Positions 1 through 4,661 of a stretch of 41,362 nucleotides of DNA are shown here, piece after piece. The position numbers and the translations under genes were made by a program. The stretch spans positions 1 through 41,362 of IMG/VR virus record IMGVR_UViG_3300048686_000091; one strand, 5' to 3'. The notes under the pieces were generated by a model. That model had not been told where the DNA came from. It saw only the letters and a program-made list of their open reading frames with translations, and ran no database searches. The first letter of the stretch is position 1, and every line of letters starts with the position of its first letter. The DNA comes from a virus.

Positions 1-171
1 AAACATATTAGACGGCTAAGTCTAGTTATACGGCGAATAGGGGCGACTATGTTTGGGGCTACTTACGGGTGGGTAACTTACCGAGTGGTAACTTACTGGG
101 GCGTAGGTTTGGTGTTTGTTTTTGTTATTGAATTGTTATCATATTGTTATTTAATGAGCTTGTGTTTTTGA
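1..171 (+). CDS. Partial ORF, C-terminal end of a small membrane protein (5' end outside window)
   Basis: Reading frame 1 is open from the first base to a TGA at 169-171, so the gene may begin outside the window. An internal ATG at 49 has a good ribosome site (AGGGG at 39-43, five bases upstream), so a 40-residue protein starting there is also possible. The last 23 residues are hydrophobic and suggest a membrane segment. Residues encoded by 56-100 come from three tandem 15-base units giving a repeated TY pair every five residues. I do not recognise a family. The frame also contains the phased TTGTTAT repeats, so part of this may be regulatory rather than coding. Confidence 0.4.
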   Translation, partial: KHIRRLSLVIRRIGATMFGATYGWVTYRVVTYWGVGLVFVFVIELLSYCYLMSLCF

Positions 172-191
172 GTTGTTAATGCTAGGTTTTG
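122..191 (+). promoter_or_regulatory. Phased TTGTTAT repeats and promoter-like element, copy 1
   Basis: TTGTTAT occurs at 122-128, 133-139 and 144-150, exactly 11 bases apart, so the copies lie on one face of the helix. Bases 131-150 match 1901-1920 at 19 of 20 positions. Both copies continue with a GCTTG block and then TAGGTTTTG (183-191 here, 1960-1968 there). A TTGTGT at 160-165 and TAGGTT at 183-188 are 17 bases apart, as in a poor sigma-70-like promoter. A repressor or activator site, or a promoter for the phage sigma-like factor, is inferred. Confidence 0.45.
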
Positions 192-228
192 AATATGGAA
201 CAAATTGTTTCGAGATTAGGGGTTTAAA

Positions 229-333
229 ATGGATTGTGCAAATTGTTTAGAGCTTGGTAATGTTAGGATTGACGCCGACACTTTTGCGTGTGAGGATTGT
301 TTTAATCTTTACATTGTTTTGAATAGTAATTAG
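229..333 (+). CDS. Zinc-ribbon microprotein, 34 aa
   Basis: ATG at 229 follows AGGGG with a six-base gap. The 34-residue product has two CxxC pairs (residues 3-6 and 21-24) and little else, as expected for a single zinc knuckle or ribbon. It is the first of several such microproteins in this arm. No function can be assigned. Two Cys pairs in so short a frame and a clean ribosome site argue for a real gene. Confidence 0.6.
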   Translation: MDCANCLELGNVRIDADTFACEDCFNLYIVLNSN

Positions 334-339
334 ACCGAA

Positions 340-376
340 ACGGGCATTTTGCCCGTCTAAGCGTAAGGGCGCTTAC
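340..376 (+). promoter_or_regulatory. Two small hairpins before the 379 gene
   Basis: ACGGGC (340-345) pairs with GCCCGT (351-356) around a five-base loop, and GTAAG (363-367) pairs with CTTAC (372-376) three bases before the next ATG. There is no T-run, so this is not a standard intrinsic terminator. The second hairpin would affect access to the start at 379. Confidence 0.4.
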
Positions 377-378
377 TG

Positions 379-579
379 ATGAGGTCAGAGATAGCTTATG
401 GGGTAGTTATGGATAAGATTAGATTAGGTAATTGTAAGAAAAAACACGCTCTCTCTACTATTGAGAGGGTGATTAAAAGCTCTTATGATTTGACTGATGA
501 TGAGGTTAAAGAAATGATGAGTGAATTAGTTTGTGATGGTGAGCTTGTGTGTCAATTTGTGAATTGTTTCAAGGAATAG
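379..579 (+). CDS. Hypothetical protein, 66 aa
   Basis: The product is a short acidic-basic mixed protein, mostly predicted helical, with LTDDEVKEMMSELV near the middle. The helix-turn pattern could belong to a small winged-helix-like fold but no motif proves it. The ATG lies just behind a hairpin (363-376) and lacks a strong ribosome site. The next gene starts 11 bases after its stop. Not recognised. Confidence 0.6.
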   Translation: MRSEIAYGVVMDKIRLGNCKKKHALSTIERVIKSSYDLTDDEVKEMMSELVCDGELVCQFVNCFKE

Positions 580-590
580 GGGGGGTGTTT

Positions 591-671
591 ATGTTTTGGA
601 CGGATTTTCTAGCTGTTGGGGTTTTGTTTTTTATGCTTGGCGTGGTTTTGTTTTATTCTGTTAAAGCTTAG
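591..671 (+). CDS. Single-pass membrane microprotein, 26 aa
   Basis: ATG 591 follows a seven-G Shine-Dalgarno-like run (579-585). The 26-residue product is almost entirely hydrophobic (about residues 6-23) and ends in VKA, consistent with one transmembrane helix. A very similar ribosome-site string (AGGGGGTGT then a start) precedes the gene at 1551. Function is unknown; such peptides in early phage regions often act on host membrane proteins, which is only a general inference here. Confidence 0.5.
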   Translation: MFWTDFLAVGVLFFMLGVVLFYSVKA

Positions 672-677
672 TTGTTT

Positions 678-752
678 GACCATAGCCCCCAAATGGGTTA
701 GTGTTGGGGGTGTTGGTCTAGCCACTAACGGCTAGACTACCCGATTGGGTAG
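678..752 (+). promoter_or_regulatory. Leader with three hairpins, two of them mutually exclusive
   Basis: Hairpin 1 pairs GACCA (678-682) with TGGTC (714-718) and CCCCCAA (686-692) with TTGGGGG (704-710). Hairpin 2 is a perfect 8-bp repeat, GTCTAGCC (716-723) with GGCTAGAC (730-737). Hairpin 3 is CTACCC (737-742) with GGGTAG (747-752). Hairpins 1 and 2 share bases 716-718, and 2 and 3 share 737, so they compete. There is no T-run. This could be an attenuator, a processing site or a protein-binding site. Confidence 0.5.
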
Positions 753-774
753 CATTTAGGGATAGGATAGGAAT
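716..774 (+). promoter_or_regulatory. Inverted repeat plus start-associated sequence, module 1
   Basis: An 8-bp perfect inverted repeat (716-737) is followed by the G-rich string GGGATAGGATAGG (759-771) three bases before the ATG at 775. The layout matches modules at 1194, 1679 and 1966. It resembles, from memory, the GGGATAGGAGCCC start-associated sequences and extended inverted repeats of cluster K mycobacteriophages. Confidence 0.55.
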
Positions 775-1149
775 ATGTTAGAAACTAAAGAAACTAAGAA
801 ACAAACAGAGCAACGCGAACGCGCAGAGGCTAAGGATTTTCTTTTGAGCGTGTTTAGTAAGCAAGAAAAGCCTACGGCTTACACGATATTGAAGAGTGTG
901 TCTGCTTCTGGTATGTCTCGCACAATGAAAGTTGTGACTTATCACGAGGGGCAAGTGTTGGATATTACTTGGTGGGTGGGTAAATTAGGCATGGGAACGC
1001 TTACCGAGAAAAACGGGCAACGCGTGTTACGTGTTGGTGGGTGTGGCATGGATATGGGTTTTCATGTCGTTTATTCGCTTAGTGTTGTTTTATATGGTTA
1101 CGGGGCGGATTATCGCGGGGGTTATACGATAGACCAACGCTGGCTTTAA
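775..1149 (+). CDS. Conserved phage protein with GGCGMDMGFH motif, 124 aa
   Basis: I recognise the type from many phages: a charged N-terminus, a central SVSASGMSRTMKV block (about residues 41-53) and a C-terminal GGCGMDMGFHVVYSLS block (about residues 89-104). The biochemical role is not known to me. The conserved Gly/Cys/Asp/His cluster suggests a ligand or metal site. The start is fixed by the start-associated sequence at 759-771. A GC-rich hairpin follows the stop. Confidence 0.8.
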   Translation: MLETKETKKQTEQRERAEAKDFLLSVFSKQEKPTAYTILKSVSASGMSRTMKVVTYHEGQVLDITWWVGKLGMGTLTEKNGQRVLRVGGCGMDMGFHVVYSLSVVLYGYGADYRGGYTIDQRWL

Positions 1150-1153
1150 GCCG

Positions 1154-1196
1154 TTAAGATAGCCCCCCGATTTGAGCTGTCGGGGGGTATTCTTAA
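1154..1196 (+). terminator. GC-rich hairpin, terminator-like
   Basis: CCCCCCGA (1163-1170) pairs perfectly with TCGGGGGG (1180-1187), and TTAAGA (1154-1159) with TCTTAA (1191-1196) extends the stem. No U-tract follows (TATTCTTAAT), so termination would be weak or factor-dependent. Its outer arm overlaps the next inverted repeat (1194-1218) by three bases, so the two structures compete. Confidence 0.5.
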
Positions 1197-1237
1197 TCGC
1201 TTAAAGGTTAGGCGATTAGTTAGGGAAAGGGCAAGAA
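1194..1237 (+). promoter_or_regulatory. Inverted repeat plus start-associated sequence, module 2
   Basis: TAATCGC (1194-1200) pairs with GCGATTA (1212-1218). Four bases later comes GGGAAAGGGCAAG (1223-1235), two bases before ATG 1238. The order and spacing match the other three modules in the first 2 kb. Confidence 0.5.
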
Positions 1238-1399
1238 ATGTTTATTGAACGCAACTATGAGGGCGCTTGGGTAGTGTCCGATATTGTTAGGGGCTGTCGT
1301 GTAGTGCGTAGGTATTACGGATACACTAGGCGCGAGGCGTTAGCTATGTTTAACAATGAATTAGCGATTATGAAAGTTGAGGCGTTAGCTAATGCGTAA
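1238..1399 (+). CDS. Small phage protein with YYGYTRREAL motif, 53 aa
   Basis: The 53-residue product has a WVVSDIVRG strand region and then RRYYGYTRREALAMFNNEL, a pattern I recall from small conserved actinophage proteins (YTKREA type). The likely fold is two or three strands followed by a helix. Function is unknown. The start is supported by the abutting start-associated sequence. Its last eight bases overlap the next gene. Confidence 0.7.
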   Translation: MFIERNYEGAWVVSDIVRGCRVVRRYYGYTRREALAMFNNELAIMKVEALANA

Positions 1400-1541
1400 C
1401 GATAGCGTAAATCTTACACCTTTAGGTGAATTAGTTTATACGATAGGGCTAGGCGTAAGTTTAGCCCTTATCGGGCTAGCTGTTGTGCGTTTGTTTGGGT
1501 ATGTTGTGGTTTGGACGGCGCAACTTTTAGGGATAAATTAG
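1392..1541 (+). CDS. Small membrane protein, 49 aa
   Basis: ATG 1392 lies inside the end of the upstream gene (8-base overlap), implying translational coupling. Residues about 12-46 are hydrophobic with an Arg near the middle, giving one long or two short membrane helices. No family is recognised. The position before another small gene with its own ribosome site (AGGGGGTGTAT) suggests an operon of host-directed early genes. Confidence 0.55.
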   Translation: MRNDSVNLTPLGELVYTIGLGVSLALIGLAVVRLFGYVVVWTAQLLGIN

Positions 1542-1550
1542 GGGGTGTAT

Positions 1551-1664
1551 ATGGATAAGGACGACATAGTGGAACAACTTAACGAGCTGATTTATTCTGG
1601 CGATTTTGATTTAGATGATTTACAGGATATTGTTGGGGACGGCGATTTAGCCGAATATCTTTAA
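1551..1664 (+). CDS. Acidic microprotein, 37 aa
   Basis: ATG 1551 follows a five-G run (1541-1545) that is also the end of the upstream gene. The product is strongly acidic (about 12 Asp/Glu), with repeated DxxDLxDL spacing, and probably forms one or two amphipathic helices. It could be a DNA mimic or an adaptor peptide, but that is only a suggestion from charge. Not recognised. Confidence 0.55.
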   Translation: MDKDDIVEQLNELIYSGDFDLDDLQDIVGDGDLAEYL

Positions 1665-1678
1665 AGCTTTATTGACAC

Positions 1679-1731
1679 GAGGCGCGCGCCCCCTAACGCG
1701 TGCCTCACTTACTAGATAGGGACGGGATATT
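1679..1731 (+). promoter_or_regulatory. Inverted repeat plus start-associated sequence, module 3
   Basis: GAGGCGCGC (1679-1687) pairs with GCGTGCCTC (1698-1706), nine pairs with one G-T. Twelve bases on is AGGGACGGGATATT (1718-1731), directly abutting the GTG at 1732. A TTGACA at 1672-1677 lies just upstream and may be a -35 box, though no good -10 is evident. Confidence 0.55.
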
Positions 1732-1902
1732 GTGGGTAAGAATAAGTTGAGGGACGGGATAGTGATTAGTAGGCGTGACGAGAGCGCGCCGTTTATTGTT
1801 TATTGTCAAGAGTGCGAGTGGATATTTTATTGTAAAGCTAGTTGGGGGAATATGTTGTATAGGTCGGCGTTAGGTGTGGCGCGTAGGCATAGGTGTGAAT
1901 AA
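1732..1902 (+). CDS. Zinc-finger-like small protein, 56 aa
   Basis: The GTG at 1732 abuts the start-associated sequence exactly as the ATG at 2010 does, so I prefer it. A second in-frame GTG at 1762 also lies on an internal copy of AGGGACGGGATA (1750-1761). The product has CxxC (YCQECEW), another Cys in FYCKAS and a C-terminal RHRCE, suggesting a small zinc site. It is rich in Arg and Trp. Function unknown; nucleic-acid binding is possible. Confidence 0.55.
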   Translation: MGKNKLRDGIVISRRDESAPFIVYCQECEWIFYCKASWGNMLYRSALGVARRHRCE

Positions 1903-1968
1903 TTGTTATCAAATTGTTATGTAAATATGCTTGACGGGCGTGACGATAGCGTATTAGGTTAGGTTTTG
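1901..1968 (+). promoter_or_regulatory. Phased TTGTTAT repeats and promoter-like element, copy 2
   Basis: TTGTTAT at 1903-1909 and 1914-1920 is again spaced by 11 bases. Bases 1901-1920 match 131-150 at 19 of 20. Downstream TTGACG (1931-1936) and TAGGTT (1955-1960) are 18 bases apart. TAGGTTTTG (1960-1968) repeats that at 183-191. Here the element is between genes, which supports a regulatory role and makes this the likely promoter of the long overlapping operon from 2010. Confidence 0.5.
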
Positions 1969-2009
1969 TGGCTAAGGGCTAGTCACAATTTAGTAAGGGA
2001 CGGGATAGT
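1966..2009 (+). promoter_or_regulatory. Inverted repeat plus start-associated sequence, module 4
   Basis: TTGTGGCTA (1966-1974) pairs with TAGTCACAA (1980-1988), nine pairs with one G-T and a five-base loop. Eight bases on, AGGGACGGGATAGT (1996-2009) abuts ATG 2010. The 12-mer AGGGACGGGATA is identical in modules 3 and 4 and in the internal copy at 1750-1761. Confidence 0.55.
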
Positions 2010-2177
2010 ATGAAAGAAAATGATTACACAATTATAGTTAAGTTGGGTGAGGAAGCAATTTTTTTGTCTGCTTTTAGTGCAGAGGAAGCACTTGAGCGCG
2101 CTAGGGATATTATTAGTGAGGAATATGGGTGGGATTTGTCTCGCTCTGTTGAATATTCTATTGAAGCGAAGGCATAA
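2010..2177 (+). CDS. DpnD/PcfM-like small protein, paralogue 1, 55 aa
   Basis: The product shows a strand, a loop FSAEEALERARDI and a second strand, the plan of the DpnD/PcfM-like small family (strand, ANSEEEA, helix, strand). Four more genes in this arm (2177, 2541, 3753, 4020) share it. It heads the overlapping operon, and its stop overlaps the next ATG (TAATG). The function of this family is not established; assignment is by pattern. Confidence 0.6.
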   Translation: MKENDYTIIVKLGEEAIFLSAFSAEEALERARDIISEEYGWDLSRSVEYSIEAKA

Positions 2178-2311
2178 TGTTATACGAGATTAAAGAAACC
2201 TTAATTTATTTTGTTGAAGCAAATAGTGAGGACGAGGCGCAAGAATTATATAATAGTTTTGATAAGGCTAACGCTAATCGTCACTATGTAGATATTGAGG
2301 TGGCTAAATGA
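2177..2311 (+). CDS. DpnD/PcfM-like small protein, paralogue 2, 44 aa
   Basis: The 44-residue product contains FVEANSEDEAQELYNSF (about residues 13-29) between two short strands. The EANSxDEA core matches the genes at 2541 and 3753. It starts on the stop of the previous gene and ends in an ATGA overlap with the next, so translation is probably coupled. It is slightly shorter than its paralogues. Confidence 0.6.
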   Translation: MLYEIKETLIYFVEANSEDEAQELYNSFDKANANRHYVDIEVAK

Positions 2312-2541
2312 AAGTTAAAGATGTGATTAAACAATTACAAAAATATAATCGTCTTGATGATGAAATTATTTTTGTGTATTGGAATAAACATTTATTTGAC
2401 AATGGTGATGATGATGTTTTAATCGCTAATAATGTTTGGTCTAGTGTTGTTTCCGAGTATGACAGGGATAGTGATTTGTTAGTTTCGGAACACGCTTATG
2501 ACCAAATACTTGAGGCTATTAGGGAAAGGGAAAACGCGTAA
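2308..2541 (+). CDS. Conserved phage protein (MKVKDVIKQLQ type), 77 aa
   Basis: The N-terminus MKVKDVIKQLQKYNRLDDEIIFVYW resembles a widespread class of small phage proteins with KVxDLIxxLQxxxxDDEV, whose function is unknown to me. The C-terminal third is a charged helix ending in REREN. It overlaps both neighbours by 1-4 bases in the operon. Confidence 0.65.
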   Translation: MKVKDVIKQLQKYNRLDDEIIFVYWNKHLFDNGDDDVLIANNVWSSVVSEYDRDSDLLVSEHAYDQILEAIRERENA

Positions 2542-2699
2542 TGAAACAATATAAAATTGTTTTGAATATGAACGAAACATACGAAACAATAGTTGAGGCT
2601 AATAGTCAAGACGAGGCTTATCGTATCGCGTGCGATATGGATATTGACGAGTTTGATGAAACAGGCATTGTCACTATGGATATGAAAGTGGGCGCGTAA
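2541..2699 (+). CDS. DpnD/PcfM-like small protein, paralogue 3, 52 aa
   Basis: The core TIVEANSQDEAYRIACDM (about residues 17-34) is flanked by an N-terminal strand (KQYKIVLNM) and a C-terminal strand. It matches paralogue 2 at EANSxDEA, the strongest match among the five copies. The start and stop each share one base with the neighbouring genes (TAATG). Confidence 0.6.
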   Translation: MKQYKIVLNMNETYETIVEANSQDEAYRIACDMDIDEFDETGIVTMDMKVGA

Positions 2700-3151
2700 T
2701 GAAAAAAATTATTGTTCCAGAAAACTATAAACTAGAAATACTAGACGAGGGTTTATATGATGAAACACAACAAGACCCAGCTTGGTATGTATCGGGTTAT
2801 GGTTCAACACTTATAGCAAGAATTACACATAAGGACGGCTATGGTGCGAATATATATTGTGTCGGTGAAATGCGTTACGAGTGGAAAGATATGTCTTTAA
2901 GATATACAGGTGCAATACTTAAAGAAACAGAATACACAACTGATGAACAATTAAATGACGCAATACATACGGGTGAAATTGTTGTTGAAAATAATCCGTG
3001 GTTTGAGTCTGTGTTTTTTGACGAAAACAATAAAGAGTGGTGGGATTTTAATGACTCTGTTGCTTTTGAAATTAACGAGGCTATATCTTTAGCTAAAGAT
3101 TTAGTTGAATATACTTTAGAGGATATTAGAGAATACGAGGTGAAAGCATAA
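2699..3151 (+). CDS. Hypothetical protein, 150 aa
   Basis: This is the largest protein of the overlapping operon. It has a strand-rich first part with many aromatic residues (WYVSGYGSTLIARITH; WKDMSLRYTG), then an acidic helical C-terminus ending in DIREYEVKA. No catalytic motif is visible. Both ends overlap neighbours by one base. A frame on the opposite strand (2875-3324) is a shadow. Confidence 0.65.
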   Translation: MKKIIVPENYKLEILDEGLYDETQQDPAWYVSGYGSTLIARITHKDGYGANIYCVGEMRYEWKDMSLRYTGAILKETEYTTDEQLNDAIHTGEIVVENNPWFESVFFDENNKEWWDFNDSVAFEINEAISLAKDLVEYTLEDIREYEVKA

Positions 3152-3291
3152 TGAATAATCTTAGTCCTGCTCAAGAGTATGAGCAATATAATCTTAGCCC
3201 TATGGTTGAGTATTATATTGACCCTGATGTTGATTATTGTGATGATTGTAACGCGCCTATGGTGTGGTGTATTTGTGGTGATGACATTTGA
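3151..3291 (+). CDS. Zinc-ribbon microprotein, 46 aa
   Basis: The C-terminal half carries CDDCNAPMVWCIC, a CxxC-x6-CxC arrangement suited to one zinc ion. The N-terminal half contains a short repeat (LSPAQEYEQYNLSP). The next gene carries a related CDDCGNEYCSC, so these may be diverged duplicates. Its stop overlaps the TTG start of the next gene. Confidence 0.6.
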   Translation: MNNLSPAQEYEQYNLSPMVEYYIDPDVDYCDDCNAPMVWCICGDDI

Positions 3292-3533
3292 ATAGTCAAG
3301 AATTATATAAACAAATATCTGCAAAGTTTAATGATATTCGTGGCATAGTGTTAGAGGGCAGGCGCGAGGATAACGATACGCTTATCGGCTGGCTTGAGGC
3401 TTTACATTATGTCAAAAATATAATGGGTGATATTGAGGGTGTTTGTTGTGATGATTGTGGTAACGAGTATTGCTCTTGTTATGATATAAATATGAACTCT
3501 ATGTCTGATGATTTCGGATTGAGGGTTTTATGA
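3288..3533 (+). CDS. Helical protein with C-terminal zinc ribbon, 81 aa
   Basis: TTG at 3288 overlaps the previous stop by four bases, a start type in keeping with the coupled operon. The first 48 residues look helical (ELYKQISAKFNDIRG...WLEALHYVKNIMG). CCDDCGNEYCSC at about residues 53-64 is a CxxC-CxC knuckle like that of the preceding gene. A regulatory or DNA-binding role is possible but unproven. Confidence 0.6.
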   Translation: MNSQELYKQISAKFNDIRGIVLEGRREDNDTLIGWLEALHYVKNIMGDIEGVCCDDCGNEYCSCYDINMNSMSDDFGLRVL

Positions 3534-3628
3534 ACGCTAAGTGTGATGAGTGTGGGCGTGTGTTTAATTTATATAATGAGCAAGATGTTAGCGAATTAGA
3601 TAATGGTCACGATTGTGAGGCTTACTGA
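3530..3628 (+). CDS. Zinc-finger microprotein, 32 aa
   Basis: The 32-residue product has C5xxC8 (KCDECGR) and H27xxC (GHDCEAY), giving four ligands for one zinc in a minimal finger. It begins four bases before the previous stop and ends one base into the next gene (TGATG). Good ligand geometry in so short a frame supports a real gene. Confidence 0.55.
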   Translation: MNAKCDECGRVFNLYNEQDVSELDNGHDCEAY

Positions 3629-3756
3629 TGAGTCAATTAGATAATGCGTTTAGTTGTCACGGCTGGTCTTGGGCAGATTATTGTTTATTTTGCGAGCAAG
3701 AGTTAGCTGAACAGCACGCTAGAGAGAACGATACAGAATACGAGGAGAACAAATGA
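3628..3756 (+). CDS. Cys/His microprotein, 42 aa
   Basis: The product has FSCHGWSW (C10, H11) and YCLFCEQEL (C19, C22), a CH-x7-CxxC set that could bind zinc, followed by an acidic tail. Start and stop overlap both neighbours. The CHGWSWADYCLFC pattern recalls small phage proteins beginning with an HxW element, but I cannot name a family. Confidence 0.55.
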   Translation: MSQLDNAFSCHGWSWADYCLFCEQELAEQHARENDTEYEENK

Positions 3757-3902
3757 AATACGAGGTTATAGTATCTGCAAATATAAAAACTATTTGGGAC
3801 GCAAATAGTGAGCAAGAGGCTATACAAATGGCGCAAGATTGGACAGCGCAAGAATATAGTGACCTTGTTCATAGGGCTAGTTATGAGGTAACTAATGGAT
3901 AA
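3753..3902 (+). CDS. DpnD/PcfM-like small protein, paralogue 4, 49 aa
   Basis: MKYEVIVSANIKTIWDANSEQEAIQMAQDW has the same strand, DANSEQEA, helix plan as the paralogues at 2177 and 2541. A final short strand (ASYEV) completes the unit. It overlaps the previous gene by four bases and the next by eight. Confidence 0.6.
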   Translation: MKYEVIVSANIKTIWDANSEQEAIQMAQDWTAQEYSDLVHRASYEVTNG

Positions 3903-4023
3903 GGAAACGAAAGATAGATTAGATAGACTTGAGGCTATGTTGCGTTTTGTGATACGGGAATTAACATATATTCCAGACACTAATAATGCGCCAGAAAAGC
4001 CTAACATTGTGAGGATAAAATGA
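3895..4023 (+). CDS. Small coiled-coil protein, 42 aa
   Basis: ATG 3895 is eight bases inside the previous gene. The N-terminal 25 residues (KETKDRLDRLEAMLRFVIREL) are a charged amphipathic helix with heptad-like Leu spacing, so a dimeric coiled coil is likely. The tail is Pro/Asn rich. Its stop overlaps the next ATG (AAATGA). No family recognised. Confidence 0.5.
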   Translation: MDKETKDRLDRLEAMLRFVIRELTYIPDTNNAPEKPNIVRIK

Positions 4024-4199
4024 GTTTCAAAGTAACATCAAAAGTAACAATGATGATAGACGCAACAGATGAGGACGAAGCTATGTCTATTGCAGAAGAT
4101 AGGCTTATTGAGGTTGATACTAAACTTGGTGTGTTTAGTAATTGGTCTGACCCTATGGTTGAGGACGAGGTTGATGACGGATATGACGACTTCAGATAA
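4020..4199 (+). CDS. DpnD/PcfM-like small protein, paralogue 5, 59 aa
   Basis: The N-terminal strand (FKVTSKVTMMIDA) and TDEDEAMSIAEDRLIE helix fit the family, with TD replacing NS in the core. The C-terminus is long and very acidic (VEDEVDDGYDD). It is the most diverged of the five copies. Its end overlaps the next zinc-ribbon frame by about 17 bases. Confidence 0.55.
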   Translation: MSFKVTSKVTMMIDATDEDEAMSIAEDRLIEVDTKLGVFSNWSDPMVEDEVDDGYDDFR

Positions 4200-4272
4200 T
4201 CTTTGTCCTATATGTAGTAAGGATTGGTATTGCACTTGCAATAACAAATGTAATAAGGACGAGACGAAATGA
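4183..4272 (+). CDS. Zinc-ribbon microprotein, 29 aa
   Basis: The product is dominated by LCPICSKDWYCTCNNKC, five Cys in 17 residues (CxxC-x5-CxC-x3-C). An in-frame ATG at 4174 would add three residues. GAGG at 4167-4170 lies 12 bases before 4183 and only three before 4174, so the start is uncertain. It ends in an ATGA overlap with the next gene. Confidence 0.5.
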   Translation: MTTSDNLCPICSKDWYCTCNNKCNKDETK

Positions 4273-4334
4273 TTACATTTTATATTATGTGTGGTCTTAT
4301 TCTTATTGCTTATCTTGTTTGGGGGCAGAGATGA
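4269..4334 (+). CDS. Membrane microprotein, 21 aa
   Basis: The 21-residue frame is a single hydrophobic helix (TFYIMCGLILIAYLVWG) ending in QR. It starts and stops inside four-base overlaps with both neighbours, which is the best evidence that it is translated. No function can be given. Confidence 0.45.
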   Translation: MITFYIMCGLILIAYLVWGQR

Positions 4335-4492
4335 AGCCCCCAAAACATATAATAAAACTAGGACAAGACGCTATTAACTTATGGAAACTACAACAAGTAT
4401 TGGGGAAAACTAATGAAACAAAAAAGAATAACACCAGATTGGACAGGGGCTTTATGCGCCGAAACAGACCCAGAACTATTCTTTCCAGATAA
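4331..4492 (+). CDS. Possible small basic protein overlapping whiB, 53 aa
   Basis: ATG 4331 overlaps the previous stop. The first 27 codons fill the space before WhiB and encode a helix (IIKLGQDAINLWKLQQVLG). The remaining Arg/Lys-rich residues lie within the first 80 bases of whiB, so they may simply reflect that gene. The overlap is longer than others here, hence moderate doubt. Confidence 0.35.
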   Translation: MKPPKHIIKLGQDAINLWKLQQVLGKTNETKKNNTRLDRGFMRRNRPRTILSR

Positions 4493-4661
4493 AACAAATA
4501 TTAGTAACGGATATTTAGCTAAGAAAATATGTAACAGATGTTTTTTGAAACAGAAATGTTTTGAGTATGCGATTAAAGATTGGGAGTTGAAAGGTATTTG
4601 GGGTGGCACGAGTGAGCGTGAGCGTTGGGAAATAAGGGCAGGGAGGAGAAAAGCGTGTTAG
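4413..4661 (+). CDS. whiB: WhiB-family Fe-S transcription factor, 82 aa
   Basis: The four cluster ligands are present: C15, C40xxC43 and C49. The GIWGG turn (residues 61-65) is followed by TSERERWEIR and a basic tail, the standard WhiB order at usual length. WhiB-like proteins bind a 4Fe-4S cluster and act with the principal sigma factor; phage copies (such as that of mycobacteriophage TM4) interfere with host WhiB2 control of septation. The family is essentially actinobacterial, so it is the best host indicator here. The last seven bases overlap the next gene. Confidence 0.93.
   Translation: MKQKRITPDWTGALCAETDPELFFPDKTNISNGYLAKKICNRCFLKQKCFEYAIKDWELKGIWGGTSERERWEIRAGRRKAC

Noticed and set aside
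1446-1467. Hairpin GGGCTA with TAGCCC
   Set aside because: It is in the middle of the 1392-1541 coding frame and has no start-associated sequence or U-tract; probably chance.
2875-3324. Long minus-strand frame of 149 codons
   Set aside because: It opposes three overlapping plus-strand genes with clear coupling and has no ribosome site or recognisable motif.
4038-4343. Minus-strand frame of 101 codons across small plus-strand genes
   Set aside because: No ribosome site, and the plus-strand frames have overlapping starts and Cys motifs.
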